56,689 nt of DNA from the NCBI RefSeq assembly GCF_039539605.1, contig NZ_BAABDL010000071.1, positions 1 to 56,689 on the forward strand. The letters run 5' to 3'. The position numbers and the translations under genes are program-made. Positions 15,023 through 24,818 of the stretch are shown piece after piece (positions within the stretch are counted from its first letter, which is position 1; each line of letters starts with the position of its first letter). The notes beneath the pieces are model-generated. The model was not told the DNA's origin. It was given only the letters and a program-made list of their open reading frames with translations, and did not search any database. The DNA is from Amphibacillus indicireducens. GTDB taxonomy: Bacteria; Bacillota; Bacilli; Bacillales; Amphibacillaceae.

Positions 15023-15867
15023 AAAGAATATTGATTACAGGAGCTGGAAGTTACATAGGCACTTCATTTGAGAATTGGGTTAGTCAATGGCCTGAGAAGT
15101 ATCAAGTAGACACCATTGATATGAGAGGAAACGAGTGGAAAGACAAACTATTCAGTACATATGATGTGATTTATCATATCGCTGCAATTGTTCATGTCAA
15201 AGAGAATGATACTGAGAAGTATTTTAGTGTGAATAGAGATCTCGCAGTTGAAGTCGCAAAGAAAGCGAAAGCAGAAGGCGTTAAGCAGTTCATCTTCTTA
15301 AGTACAATGGGAGTTTATGGTAAAGAGACAGGGTTTATAGATGAAAATACTAAGCCGAACCCCAAGACACCATATGCTCAGTCTAAGTTAGAGGCTGAAG
15401 AATTATTAAAAGGATTAACGAATGATTCCTTTAAGGTTGCTACATTAAGGCCACCGATTGTTTATGGGAAAGACTGCAGAGGGAATTATCCTAGACTTGC
15501 TGGTATGGCTTTGAAGTTACCTATTTTCCCGAAGGGAAAGAATGAACGAAGCATGATTTTTATTGATAATTTGTCTGAATTTGTGAGACTAACGATAGAT
15601 AAAGAGTTGAGTGGACTGCTCTTCCCTCAAAATAAAGAGTATGTTAATACGACTGAGCTTGTGAGGTTAATAGCTAAAACTCATGATAAAGAACTTAAAG
15701 TAACTGGAGTGTTTAATCCATTTGTGTATTTAGGGATAAAGATGTCAGAGACCTTTGGAAAAGTGTTTGGGTCATTTACCTATGACAAGCAAATGCCAGG
15801 TGGTCCTGAGGAGTATAATTATGAAACTTGTTCGTTTAAAGAATCTATTGAGCGGACAGAGAAATAG
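15019..15867 (+). CDS. NAD(P)-dependent sugar epimerase/reductase (SDR family)
   Basis: The 282-residue extended short-chain dehydrogenase has the nucleotide motif TGAGSYIG at residues 7-14 and the catalytic YAQSK near 113-117. Homologues next to PglC-type transferases commonly reduce UDP-4-keto-6-deoxy-GlcNAc to a QuiNAc- or FucNAc-type sugar (WbpV/WreQ kind). That would connect it to the membrane dehydratase at 9077. The exact reaction cannot be read from sequence. The start codon overlaps the transferase stop by 4 bases, so translation is coupled. Confidence 0.8.
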   Translation: MKRILITGAGSYIGTSFENWVSQWPEKYQVDTIDMRGNEWKDKLFSTYDVIYHIAAIVHVKENDTEKYFSVNRDLAVEVAKKAKAEGVKQFIFLSTMGVYGKETGFIDENTKPNPKTPYAQSKLEAEELLKGLTNDSFKVATLRPPIVYGKDCRGNYPRLAGMALKLPIFPKGKNERSMIFIDNLSEFVRLTIDKELSGLLFPQNKEYVNTTELVRLIAKTHDKELKVTGVFNPFVYLGIKMSETFGKVFGSFTYDKQMPGGPEEYNYETCSFKESIERTEK

Positions 15868-15886
15868 ATATTGGAGGAGTTAATCT

Positions 15887-16717
15887 ATGAACTACCCTAG
15901 TTTTTCTGTGTTAATGTCAGTTTACATTAAAGAGAAACCAGAATATTTAAGAGAAAGTATTTTGAGTGTTTTAAATCAAACAGCATTACCAGATGAAATT
16001 GTTCTAGTTAAAGATGGGCCATTGACGATTGAGCTTGAAGCTGTGATTAATGAATTTATAGATAATGATATTCTTAAAATAGTTGAAATAAAAGAAAATG
16101 TTGGGCTTGGAAAAGCTTTAAATAAGGGGTTATTAGAATGTAGAAATGGAATCATTGCGCGAATGGATACTGATGATATAGCAAAACCAGAAAGATTTGA
16201 AAAGCAATTAGAACACTTCATGCATAATCCAACATTAAGTGTTCTTGGATCTGCAGTTGAAGAATTTATCGATAATCCAAATAATATTATAGCGTATAAT
16301 ACTGTCAAAACAGAATATGAGAGTATAAAGAAAACGATAAAGTTTAGAAATCCTATAATTCATCCAACTGTAATGTTTAAAAAAGAAGATGTGATTAATT
16401 CCGGGAGCTATAAAGATTGGCACTTGAATGAAGATTACTATTTATGGATAAGGATGATACAAAGAGATTATGTGTTTAAAAATATAAACGAACCTCTTGT
16501 ATCTATGAGAATCACTAATGAAACATATCTTAGGAGAGGTGGATGGAGATACTTTATCACTCAGAAGAAATTATTTGATTATATGCTTAAGAGTAAAACG
16601 ATAAATATCTTTGAATACCTTTATAACAATGGGATTAGATTTGTAACAAGAATACTGGTTCCCAATAACATCAGAAAACAAATGTATTTGAAAATGTTAA
16701 GAAAGAAGAAAGTGTAA
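15887..16717 (+). CDS. Glycosyltransferase family 2
   Basis: This 276-residue GT-A type transferase begins with FSVLMSVYIKE and has the SVLNQT and ENVGLGKALNKGL segments and the metal motif ARMDTDD (about residues 88-94). It lacks membrane segments and would add a sugar to the lipid-linked repeat unit on the cytoplasmic face. Donor and acceptor cannot be inferred. A GGAGGAG site precedes the ATG. A 130-base gap to the polymerase gene follows, with nothing notable in it. Confidence 0.88.
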   Translation: MNYPSFSVLMSVYIKEKPEYLRESILSVLNQTALPDEIVLVKDGPLTIELEAVINEFIDNDILKIVEIKENVGLGKALNKGLLECRNGIIARMDTDDIAKPERFEKQLEHFMHNPTLSVLGSAVEEFIDNPNNIIAYNTVKTEYESIKKTIKFRNPIIHPTVMFKKEDVINSGSYKDWHLNEDYYLWIRMIQRDYVFKNINEPLVSMRITNETYLRRGGWRYFITQKKLFDYMLKSKTINIFEYLYNNGIRFVTRILVPNNIRKQMYLKMLRKKKV

Positions 16718-16846
16718 ATGTTTTCAAGTTTATTTATAACATAGACAATTAAATGCAATTATGAAAGCTTCATAGACTAGTTAAAGAAATTAAGGATTCA
16801 AATGGAACATTTCTTGAATTAAGGGCTTTAGTATAGGGGTGAAAAT

Positions 16847-18247
16847 GTGAAAAAAAGCGGAGTACTATTATTTTTTGTAATATTGATACTTTATTTAGCA
16901 TCAATGTTATTACATTTAAATGGAATTTTTGATAACGAATTGGGCCTAAATCTATTAAAAATTCAATTAATAGCTCTATTTGGAACAGTGTTACTATTTG
17001 CAATAAAAAAGTTTGGTATATATAGCTCATGGTCCCTATTTCTACTTGCATTTTTTCTATTTAATTTATCAAGATTTTTTCTTGATATACTAGGAATCGC
17101 TTCGGTAAGCGCATCCGATAAATATGTATTTTATACAATCAGTAGAGAAACAATCATAACGATTTTGAACTCATATGTTGTTTTCTTAATTTTTTATTTA
17201 TTATCCATGATAGTGATAAAGCAAAATAAAAATGCATTAATTCGCATTGCTAATTCACCAAACTTAGAAAAGGCTACTTCAACTATATTATTATTAGTTG
17301 CCCCTTTTGTTGCAGTCAAACTAATAAATGACATTATACAGGTTTTATCAAACAGTTATTTTTCATTATACTCAAATAATTCATCAACATTCAGATTGTT
17401 GAACCCATTCTGGTTTGTTTTTTATTTTACGGTTCCAATTTATTTGGCTTCAATACCAAAAAAGAAATACAAAAATCTTATTATATTTATTATTGTTATT
17501 ATTATCGTGTTAGATTCGATGAAAGGATCTAGAGGGGCACTCTTTAGACCATTATTATTTATTGTTTGGTATTATGCATTATTAGGAAAAAAACTAAGTA
17601 CAAAAACATCAATATTGGCTGTTGTTTTGACACCTATAGTATCAAATTTATATGTTTTTTTTAGAGAAGGTGGAATTGTAATTAAGAGTTTTTTAAGTTC
17701 GTTTTATACTTTTTTATATTCGCAAGGAGTAACAGCCGTTTTCTTTGCAAACTTTTTAGATTATAGAGATGGATTTTCAAGAAACACGAGGTTCTATTTT
17801 CTGTCTGGCTTTATAGAACCTGTAAGAAGATATATTACGCAAAGAACAGCGTATAGTTCTGGAAGAAGTCAAAGGTTTGTTGATGTTACTTATTCACTTG
17901 ACCACAAACTAATGCATGAAATATCTCCAGAGTTATACGCTCAGGGAGTTGGTTTTGGTAGTAATATTGTCGCAGAATTTTACGCCTTTGGTGGATATAT
18001 AGGAATTGCTATTCTCACAATCCTATTATGCTATTTAATAAACTTATTTGAAAATAAAAGTCGTATTAATAGGGTGATGCTAATAGTTTCCTTCTATTGG
18101 GTACAAAACTTAATTTGGGCACCAAGAGGAACTATGTTACCAAACCCAATATTCATACTTTTAAGTTTAATAATATACTATTTTATTAATACTGTAGTTA
18201 ATAAAAATGATGGAAATTTTAAAAAAAGCAAAGAAGGGGTGAGCTAA
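16847..18247 (+). CDS. wzy: Polysaccharide repeat-unit polymerase (Wzy-like)
   Basis: This 466-residue, very hydrophobic protein has about 11-12 predicted membrane helices and one large outer loop (about 285-365) containing RRY, SSGRSQRFVD and YAQGVGFGSN segments. That layout is typical of O-antigen/capsule polymerases of the Wzy type, which join repeat units outside the membrane. The gene uses a GTG start at 16847 after TAGGGGTG, since the ATG two bases earlier is immediately followed by a stop. It overlaps the following glycosyltransferase start by one base (TAATG). As with all Wzy proteins the assignment rests on topology and context more than on motifs. Confidence 0.82.
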   Translation: MKKSGVLLFFVILILYLASMLLHLNGIFDNELGLNLLKIQLIALFGTVLLFAIKKFGIYSSWSLFLLAFFLFNLSRFFLDILGIASVSASDKYVFYTISRETIITILNSYVVFLIFYLLSMIVIKQNKNALIRIANSPNLEKATSTILLLVAPFVAVKLINDIIQVLSNSYFSLYSNNSSTFRLLNPFWFVFYFTVPIYLASIPKKKYKNLIIFIIVIIIVLDSMKGSRGALFRPLLFIVWYYALLGKKLSTKTSILAVVLTPIVSNLYVFFREGGIVIKSFLSSFYTFLYSQGVTAVFFANFLDYRDGFSRNTRFYFLSGFIEPVRRYITQRTAYSSGRSQRFVDVTYSLDHKLMHEISPELYAQGVGFGSNIVAEFYAFGGYIGIAILTILLCYLINLFENKSRINRVMLIVSFYWVQNLIWAPRGTMLPNPIFILLSLIIYYFINTVVNKNDGNFKKSKEGVS

Positions 18248-19425
18248 TGAAGGTTTCAATTGTATATATGGGAGATGTGAATGCTAAAAATGGAGCTTCT
18301 AAGGTAGTTAAGTCACTAATAGATAATAAAGCGGAATTCATAAATAATGGGATAACTATTAATAATTTATATGCTTCGAAGCCATATAATCAGGCTGATC
18401 AATTTTGGAATAAGAGTAAGAAAAATAATTTGGAATTTAGAGCTAAATTGAAATTGTTTCTTGGTAAAACAATGATAGGTAGTATTATTTCCTTATATCT
18501 ACAATACTTTAGAAATGCAAAAATATCGGTTAAGAAAGTTATTGAAAGTGATGACAATAGTGATTTGTTAATATTTCATGACATTTTTTCTTGTTATACC
18601 TATTATAAGAAGAAGAAAAATTTTGATGAAAACGTAATTTTAGTTTTGCATACCAATGGAGATACATGGAAGATGGTGTATGAATATTTCCCAAAACTGA
18701 ATAAGAAATTATTTAATAGGTTTTTTAATTACGTAGAAAAGTATGTTTGTGAAAATTCAAATAGAATTGTCTTTGTTTCTGAAATGTCAGCTGCAAATTT
18801 TGTAGGTTTGAGACCAGAATATAAAGATAAGATAGCATGTATTTATAATGGAATTGATAGTTCTAGTGATTTAGCGAATGAAATTGATATAGAACGATTA
18901 AGAATGATTAGTGTTGGAACTTTAAATAGTAGGAAAGCACAGAATTTGATTATAGAGAGTTTAGCACAGATTGTTGATAAATCAATTAAACTCACTTTGG
19001 TGGGAGATGGTGAGAAAAAAGAAGAGTTCTATGAAATTGCAGAGAATAATCAGGTGTTAGATCAAGTGGATTTTTTAGGTAGTAGAAATGATGTTGAGGA
19101 GATACTTCGAGGTCATAATCTATTCATAATGTCTAGTAAAGATGAAGGATTACCAATTTCAATTATTGAAGCAATGAAACATGGGTTACCTATTATTGCA
19201 ACAAACGTGGGAGGAATTCCAGAATTAATAGATGGAAATGGAATTCTTGTAGAGCCTGATGTTGAAAGTATAAAGAAAGCTATTGAAGAACTAAATAATA
19301 ATAAGACTACTTTAAAAGAAATGTCAATTAAATCAAGAAAAATCTTTGAACAAAAATTTACTGTTAATCGAATGATAAAAAATTATTCCGATTTAATAAA
19401 AGAGGTTATTTATGAAAAAAATTAA
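18247..19425 (+). CDS. Glycosyltransferase family 4
   Basis: This 392-residue GT-B retaining transferase has the C-terminal GT4 signature: a LVGDGEKKEEF segment, VDFLGSR, then the nucleotide-sugar site SSKDEGLPISIIEAMKHGLP with the ExxxxxxxE spacing, followed by TNVGGIPELI. The N-terminal half is more divergent, as usual for the acceptor domain. It is translationally coupled to the polymerase gene and overlaps the next gene by 14 bases. Confidence 0.88.
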   Translation: MKVSIVYMGDVNAKNGASKVVKSLIDNKAEFINNGITINNLYASKPYNQADQFWNKSKKNNLEFRAKLKLFLGKTMIGSIISLYLQYFRNAKISVKKVIESDDNSDLLIFHDIFSCYTYYKKKKNFDENVILVLHTNGDTWKMVYEYFPKLNKKLFNRFFNYVEKYVCENSNRIVFVSEMSAANFVGLRPEYKDKIACIYNGIDSSSDLANEIDIERLRMISVGTLNSRKAQNLIIESLAQIVDKSIKLTLVGDGEKKEEFYEIAENNQVLDQVDFLGSRNDVEEILRGHNLFIMSSKDEGLPISIIEAMKHGLPIIATNVGGIPELIDGNGILVEPDVESIKKAIEELNNNKTTLKEMSIKSRKIFEQKFTVNRMIKNYSDLIKEVIYEKN

Positions 19426-20467
19426 AGATCTTTATCATAAAAATATTGTAATAAACAGAGTCGGAAGATTAGGAATAAATATAAGAAATTATCCGTTACA
19501 AGACTATGAAAAAAGTTGTAGTATAAGAAAAATCCTAGATGTTTGGAATTGCGAAAAGCTTTCAAAAGATATGAAAATGTATTTAGAAGACAGTTCTCCC
19601 GATGGAGCACTTTATGGAATTCTCCATTGGATAAAAAAATATGCCGGTATTAGTAAAAAATTAAATTTTTATGTGGAACATGGTCTGTACTTTGGTGATT
19701 TAGTTAGAGAAAACGCAGTGGACTCTATATATGACGGCGTAATTACATTCAGTAAACACAGGGCAAAAATAATTAATGAAAAATCAGATAAGAGAGTCTT
19801 CACAATTGGTCCATATATTCATTATGCGGATGATTATTATGGGCTTGAAGAATTTAAAAAAATCAAGGCCAAGTTAGGTAAGACACTTCTGTTTTTCCCA
19901 CCGCATTCTATTAAGGGGCATGATGCAAAATATGATATTTCAAGTATTGTTACAAGATTAAAAGAATTTAAAACCGAATACAACACAATTATGGTATGTA
20001 TGTACTATAAAGATGTGCAAAGAGGTCTACATAAAGAATTTGAGAACGAGGATTTTTTTGTTGTAACAGCCGGACATTTTTATGATTATAATTTTCTAAG
20101 CCGATTAAAAAGTATTATAAAACTCTCTGATCACACTGCATCAATGGCTATTGGCACACATATAGGATACTGCTTACAGCTAGACAAATCACATGAGATA
20201 ATCAACAAGGACTCAAGCATAACTATTCCTGATGATACAAATAAGTTGTTTAGTAGTATAAAGGAAAGTGAAATCGAAAATAGAGGGCCTAATTATTTGA
20301 AAACTTTTACAGAGGATGAAGAAACAATATTAAATGCATTTTTCAATATGGGAAGTATTATAACAATCGAACAACAAAAGATAAGTGATAAATACTGGGG
20401 GCTGTCTGAGATCAAATCAAAACTTGACTTAAAAAAAGAACTATTAGGTAATGACGATGGATATTGA
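19412..20467 (+). CDS. Unrecognised capsule-cluster protein, possibly a GT-B-type transferase
   Basis: The 351-residue product has no motif that fixes a family. It is soluble, with alternating strands and helices. The stretches NFYVEHGLYFGDLV (about 86-99), FPPHSIKGHD and SDHTASMAIGTHIGYCLQL near the C-terminal third resemble the ligand-binding loops of GT-B proteins of capsule clusters. It overlaps both neighbours (14 and 17 bases), so it is part of the glycan operon. Given the nearby nonulosonic-acid genes, it is a candidate for the transferase that adds the CMP-activated acid, but this is speculation. Confidence 0.5.
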   Translation: MKKIKDLYHKNIVINRVGRLGINIRNYPLQDYEKSCSIRKILDVWNCEKLSKDMKMYLEDSSPDGALYGILHWIKKYAGISKKLNFYVEHGLYFGDLVRENAVDSIYDGVITFSKHRAKIINEKSDKRVFTIGPYIHYADDYYGLEEFKKIKAKLGKTLLFFPPHSIKGHDAKYDISSIVTRLKEFKTEYNTIMVCMYYKDVQRGLHKEFENEDFFVVTAGHFYDYNFLSRLKSIIKLSDHTASMAIGTHIGYCLQLDKSHEIINKDSSITIPDDTNKLFSSIKESEIENRGPNYLKTFTEDEETILNAFFNMGSIITIEQQKISDKYWGLSEIKSKLDLKKELLGNDDGY

Positions 20468-21857
20468 TAAAAAAGATATAATCTGGAGCTATTTTTCACA
20501 AATACTTCAATTTGCAGCAAGTATAATAATCTTACCTATTGTATTGATTAGACTTTCAGAATTCGATATTTCAATGTATTATATTTTCACATCAATAGGT
20601 CTTTTCATAAACTTAGTGGATTTTGGATTACAGCCCACGCTATCGCGCTTTGTTTCATATATATACTCTGGTGCACAAACACTTATAAGGGAAGGTTTTG
20701 TTGGTAGTGAAACAAATTCAGTTAACTATCGATTATTAAAAGAACTAGTAGTAAGCGTAAAACGAATATATGGATTTTTGACAATCAGCATACTACTAAT
20801 TTTAGGTACTCTTGGCACTTTTTATATAAGCAGTTTAGCCAGCCAAGACTATAGAACTACAATGATTGCTTGGATTTTATACTTGATTTCTGCATGCTTT
20901 AATTTGTTTTACTATTATTACACACCATTATTAATTGGGCGAGGACTCATTAAAGAGTCTCATAAGACAATAGTTTTCTCTAAACTATCATACATTCTTA
21001 TTGCATATATCGGTGTAGCATTGGGCTACGGTCTAATAGCAATATCGTTAGCGAATTTAATAGGAAGTTTTGTCAATAGATTTTTATCTCACATTATGTT
21101 CTTTGATGAAGAGACAAAAAGAAAATTCCAAGCTATTGATGTACGAGTAAGAGTTAAAGAAACGTTAAGCATTATAGGGCACTCTTCAATAAGAATGGGG
21201 CTAGTCTCGTTGGGAACTTTTTTAACTTATAGATCTAACATTTTCTTTGCATCTAAATATTTAAGCATCGAACAAGTTGCTTCCTATGGTTTGTCAATTC
21301 AAATAGTTACATTGTTAGTGAAAATCGCAACATTGTTCTTTAATACGATGCTCCCTAAATTTAATAATTTACGATTTTTAGAGAAGAAAGATGAATATAA
21401 GAGACTTTTTATTATGAGTTGGGGCATCATGGTTATTACTTACTTGTCTGGGGCAACAGTAATAGTTTTGTTTGGAAATAGAATCTTAGAAATAATAGGA
21501 TCGAATGCGCTATTGTTAAGTGATGAATTGTTACTGTTTATGTTGCTTACATTTCTATTGGAGATTAACCACGGAATATCAATGTCTTTTCTTAGTACAA
21601 ACAATATTATTGAATATCATAGAAGTTCAATTTTTACCGGAATAGCGACAGTTGTAATTGCATTTATATCATTGGAGTATCTAAACTTAAATGTTTATGG
21701 ACTCTTGATTGCTCAATTTATATCATCATTAGCTTATAATAATTGGAAGTGGCCATTAGAAGTGAAGAAGCTGCTTAGCTCTAATTATTACGAGTATATA
21801 AAAACATTCGTCGATATATCAAAACATGAATTAAGAAAGGTGAGAAAAAATGCTTAA
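20451..21857 (+). CDS. wzx: Polysaccharide flippase (Wzx-like, MOP superfamily)
   Basis: This 468-residue membrane protein has about 12-14 helices and begins with a typical flippase segment IIWSYFSQILQFAASIIILPIVL. The helices show the even spacing and scattered charges of MATE/PST-type lipid-linked oligosaccharide flippases, which move undecaprenyl-linked repeat units outward. It overlaps the upstream gene by 17 bases and the downstream dehydratase gene by 8. With a Wzy-like polymerase in the same operon, the cluster is a Wzx/Wzy-dependent pathway. The start could be ATG 20451 or 20457; neither has a strong ribosome site, consistent with coupling. Confidence 0.85.
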   Translation: MTMDIDKKDIIWSYFSQILQFAASIIILPIVLIRLSEFDISMYYIFTSIGLFINLVDFGLQPTLSRFVSYIYSGAQTLIREGFVGSETNSVNYRLLKELVVSVKRIYGFLTISILLILGTLGTFYISSLASQDYRTTMIAWILYLISACFNLFYYYYTPLLIGRGLIKESHKTIVFSKLSYILIAYIGVALGYGLIAISLANLIGSFVNRFLSHIMFFDEETKRKFQAIDVRVRVKETLSIIGHSSIRMGLVSLGTFLTYRSNIFFASKYLSIEQVASYGLSIQIVTLLVKIATLFFNTMLPKFNNLRFLEKKDEYKRLFIMSWGIMVITYLSGATVIVLFGNRILEIIGSNALLLSDELLLFMLLTFLLEINHGISMSFLSTNNIIEYHRSSIFTGIATVVIAFISLEYLNLNVYGLLIAQFISSLAYNNWKWPLEVKKLLSSNYYEYIKTFVDISKHELRKVRKNA

Positions 21858-22854
21858 TAACAAATCAATTCTAATCACAGGTGGAACAGGTTCATTCGGA
21901 AAACAATTCACGGAAATGGTACTTAAAAAATATGATCCTAAGAAAATTATAATTTATTCACGGGATGAATTTAAGCAAGATGTCATGAGAAAAGATTTAG
22001 CACAAAAGTTTCCAGAGGAAATTTCGAAATTGAGATTTTTCATTGGAGATGTAAGAGATAAAGATAGACTGTATCGGGCATTTAAAGGAGTAGACTATGT
22101 CATCCATGCTGCTGCAATGAAGCAAGTGCCTGCATGTGAATATAATCCTTTTGAAGCGATTAAAACAAATATTCATGGAGCTCAGAATATTGTTGATGCA
22201 GCGATTGATTGTGGTGTTAAAAAAGTTATTGCTCTTTCAACAGATAAGGCAGTAAACCCAATTAACCTTTATGGGGGAACAAAGCTAGTTTCAGACAAAT
22301 TATTTGTTTCAGCAAATTCTTATCGTGGAGATGAAGGAACAGTATTCGCAGTAGTTCGGTATGGAAATGTTTCCGGAAGTAGAGGATCGGTAATTCCTTT
22401 CTTTAGAGAATTACTAAACAATGGTACCACGGAACTTCCAATAACAGATACAAGAATGACGAGATTCTGGATGACTCTTGATGATGCAGTAGATCTAGTT
22501 GTAAAAGCAGTAGAAGAATCAAAAGGTGGAGAAACTTATGTATTTAAAAATCCATCATACACGATTACTGATATTGCAGAAGCTATGAATCCTGGGGGCA
22601 AGATAAATGTTGTTGGAATCAGAGAAGGCGAAAAACTTCATGAAGTTATGATTACCAGCGATGATTCAAGAGGTACCTATGATTATGGTGATCATTATAT
22701 AATTTATCCAAATTACATTTGGTGGTCAAAGGATCATTACTTTAAAGAAGGTGGCACTTTAATTGAGGAAGGCTGGGAGTATAACTCAGGAACAAATACT
22801 GAGTGGTTAGATGTAGAAACATTAAGAAATAAGATTAAAGAATTAGAATTATAG
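21850..22854 (+). CDS. pseB: UDP-GlcNAc 4,6-dehydratase (inverting), PseB type
   Basis: This 334-residue soluble short-chain dehydrogenase has TGGTGSFGKQF at residues 10-20, the YSRDEFKQ motif that distinguishes PseB/FlaA1 from other dehydratases, AAAMKQVPACEYNP, and the catalytic STDKAVNPINLYGGTK. It converts UDP-GlcNAc to UDP-2-acetamido-2,6-dideoxy-beta-L-arabino-hexos-4-ulose, the first step to pseudaminic acid. The following genes supply the PseC, PseF-, PseG- and PseI-type steps, which makes the assignment firm. It overlaps the flippase gene by 8 bases. Confidence 0.93.
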   Translation: MLNNKSILITGGTGSFGKQFTEMVLKKYDPKKIIIYSRDEFKQDVMRKDLAQKFPEEISKLRFFIGDVRDKDRLYRAFKGVDYVIHAAAMKQVPACEYNPFEAIKTNIHGAQNIVDAAIDCGVKKVIALSTDKAVNPINLYGGTKLVSDKLFVSANSYRGDEGTVFAVVRYGNVSGSRGSVIPFFRELLNNGTTELPITDTRMTRFWMTLDDAVDLVVKAVEESKGGETYVFKNPSYTITDIAEAMNPGGKINVVGIREGEKLHEVMITSDDSRGTYDYGDHYIIYPNYIWWSKDHYFKEGGTLIEEGWEYNSGTNTEWLDVETLRNKIKELEL

Positions 22855-22869
22855 TTGGGAGGAATAATT

Positions 22870-24060
22870 GTGAATAAACTTGCTATATTAGGCGGCAAAC
22901 CGACAAGAAATACCTATTTGTCATATGGTAAACAAACTGTAGATGAATCAGATATACAAGCAGTTGTTGATGTGTTAAAAGGTGATTATCTAACCACTGG
23001 CCCATTCGTAAAGGAATTTGAAGATAAGGTAGCTAACTATGTAGGGGCTAAGTATGCTGTTGCAGTTTCAAACGGTACTGCTGCTCTTCATATGGCTTGT
23101 TTTGCAGCTGGAATAAAAGAAGGTGACGAAGTCATAGTCAGTCCTATGACGTTTGCAGCTTCGGCCAATACTGTACTTTACTGTGGCGGAACTCCCGTTT
23201 TCGCAGATATTGATCCAGTGACTTATAACATTGATCCAGATAGAATTGAAGAGAAAATCACAGATAAGACCAAAGCAATTATTCCGGTAGATTTTTCAGG
23301 CCAATCTGTTGATATGGACAGAATTAAAGAAATTGCAGATAAACACGATTTAATTATCATAGAAGATGCTGCCCATGCATTAGGTAGCGAATATAAGGGA
23401 AGAAAAGTTGGCAGTCAAGCGGATATGGTTGAGTTCAGTTTTCATCCTGTGAAACCAATCACAACTGCTGAAGGTGGAATTGTAACTACAAATAGTGAAC
23501 ATTTATACAAGAAGATGATGATTTTTAGAACACATGGAATCACACGAGATCAAGAAATCTTAAATGAAAATCATGGTCCTTGGTATTATGAGCAACAACA
23601 CCTTGGATACAATTATCGATTGACTGATGTTCAAAGTGCACTTGGAACAAGTCAAATGAATAAAATTGACGAGTTTATCACTCGAAGAAGAGAGATAGTC
23701 AAACAGTATAATGACGCCTTTAAGGACTTAAAAGAAATTAAGACACCTTTTGAAGCTGAGTTTTCTAATTCAGGTTGGCACATTTATGTGATTAAAGTTA
23801 AGCCTGAGTTATTAACTGTAACACGTAAAGAAATCTTTGAAGCTTTACAAGCGGAGAATATTGGTGTTAATGTTCATTACCTTCCAGTATATCTTCATCC
23901 TTATTATAGAGATTTAGGCTATGCAAAAGGCATATGCCCTAATGCAGAAGAACTGTATGAAAACATGATCACTTTACCACTATTCCCAAGCATGTCTAAT
24001 GAAGATGTGAATGATGTTGTGGTAGCAGTGAAAAAAGTAATAGATTATTACCGAAAGTAG
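22870..24060 (+). CDS. pseC: UDP-4-amino-4,6-dideoxy-sugar aminotransferase, PseC type
   Basis: This 396-residue PLP enzyme of the DegT/DnrJ/EryC1 family has VSNGTAALHMA near 67-77, PMTFAASANTVLY, IEDAAHALGSEY and the pyridoxal lysine K195 in SFHPVKPITTAEGG. It transaminates the PseB product to UDP-4-amino-4,6-dideoxy-beta-L-AltNAc. The GTG at 22870 is chosen because GGGAGG lies about 7 bases upstream; the in-frame TTG at 22855 would overlap that site. The gene follows pseB by 15 bases. Confidence 0.92.
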   Translation: MNKLAILGGKPTRNTYLSYGKQTVDESDIQAVVDVLKGDYLTTGPFVKEFEDKVANYVGAKYAVAVSNGTAALHMACFAAGIKEGDEVIVSPMTFAASANTVLYCGGTPVFADIDPVTYNIDPDRIEEKITDKTKAIIPVDFSGQSVDMDRIKEIADKHDLIIIEDAAHALGSEYKGRKVGSQADMVEFSFHPVKPITTAEGGIVTTNSEHLYKKMMIFRTHGITRDQEILNENHGPWYYEQQHLGYNYRLTDVQSALGTSQMNKIDEFITRRREIVKQYNDAFKDLKEIKTPFEAEFSNSGWHIYVIKVKPELLTVTRKEIFEALQAENIGVNVHYLPVYLHPYYRDLGYAKGICPNAEELYENMITLPLFPSMSNEDVNDVVVAVKKVIDYYRK

Positions 24061-24068
24061 GTAAGAAT

Positions 24069-24800
24069 ATGAAAATAGGTGCAATAATTCAAGCAAGAAT
24101 GGGCTCAACCAGACTACCCGAAAAGGTTATGAAAAACCTTCAAGGGAAAACAGTTTTAGAACACGTCATAGAAAGAGTTAGACAGTCTAAATTGATTGAT
24201 GAAATCATAATTGCAACAACAACTCATGAGCGAGATGCAGTGATAGAATCTGAGGCTTTAAGATGTGGCGTAAAAGCTTTTAGAGGAAGTGATGATGATG
24301 TCCTATCAAGATACTATTATGCTGCAAAAGAGAATAATCTTGACGTAGTTGTTCGCATTACATCAGATTGTCCCCTTATTGATTCGGTAGTACTAGATGA
24401 GATTGTCAAGTTCTATCTAGAAAACAATTATGATATTGCTTCAAATGCTGGTTCTGATTTATCAAATAGAACATATCCTAGAGGGCTTGATACAGAAATT
24501 TTTTCTTTTGAAGTTTTAGAGAATGCATTTAATAATGCAAAAGAGAAATACCAAAGAGAGCATGTTACTCCATATATTTATGAGACTTCTGATAGTAATT
24601 ATTATTATAAGAATAGTGTAGATTACTCGAAGTATAGGTGGACATTAGATACAGATGAAGATTTTGAACTTATTTCAGAAGTATATAAGCATTTATATCA
24701 TGGAACCCATGATTTTTATTTAAGTGATATCGTCAGATTATTTGAGAAGATGCCAGAACTTTATGAAATAAATGCTCACATTGAGCAGAAAAAAATCTAG
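24069..24800 (+). CDS. spsF: Nonulosonic-acid cytidylyltransferase (SpsF/PseF type)
   Basis: This 243-residue nucleotidyltransferase opens with IIQARMGSTRLPEKVM at residues 5-20 and contains RGSDDDVLSRYY and ITSDCPLID, characteristic of SpsF-like CMP-sugar synthetases. In this pathway it activates pseudaminic-type acid with CTP to give CMP-Pse. SpsF proteins also occur in Bacillus spore-coat sugar clusters next to NeuB- and PseG-like genes, matching the order here. It starts 8 bases after the aminotransferase stop. Confidence 0.85.
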   Translation: MKIGAIIQARMGSTRLPEKVMKNLQGKTVLEHVIERVRQSKLIDEIIIATTTHERDAVIESEALRCGVKAFRGSDDDVLSRYYYAAKENNLDVVVRITSDCPLIDSVVLDEIVKFYLENNYDIASNAGSDLSNRTYPRGLDTEIFSFEVLENAFNNAKEKYQREHVTPYIYETSDSNYYYKNSVDYSKYRWTLDTDEDFELISEVYKHLYHGTHDFYLSDIVRLFEKMPELYEINAHIEQKKI

Positions 24801-24818
24801 GAAATAGGATTGATATCG

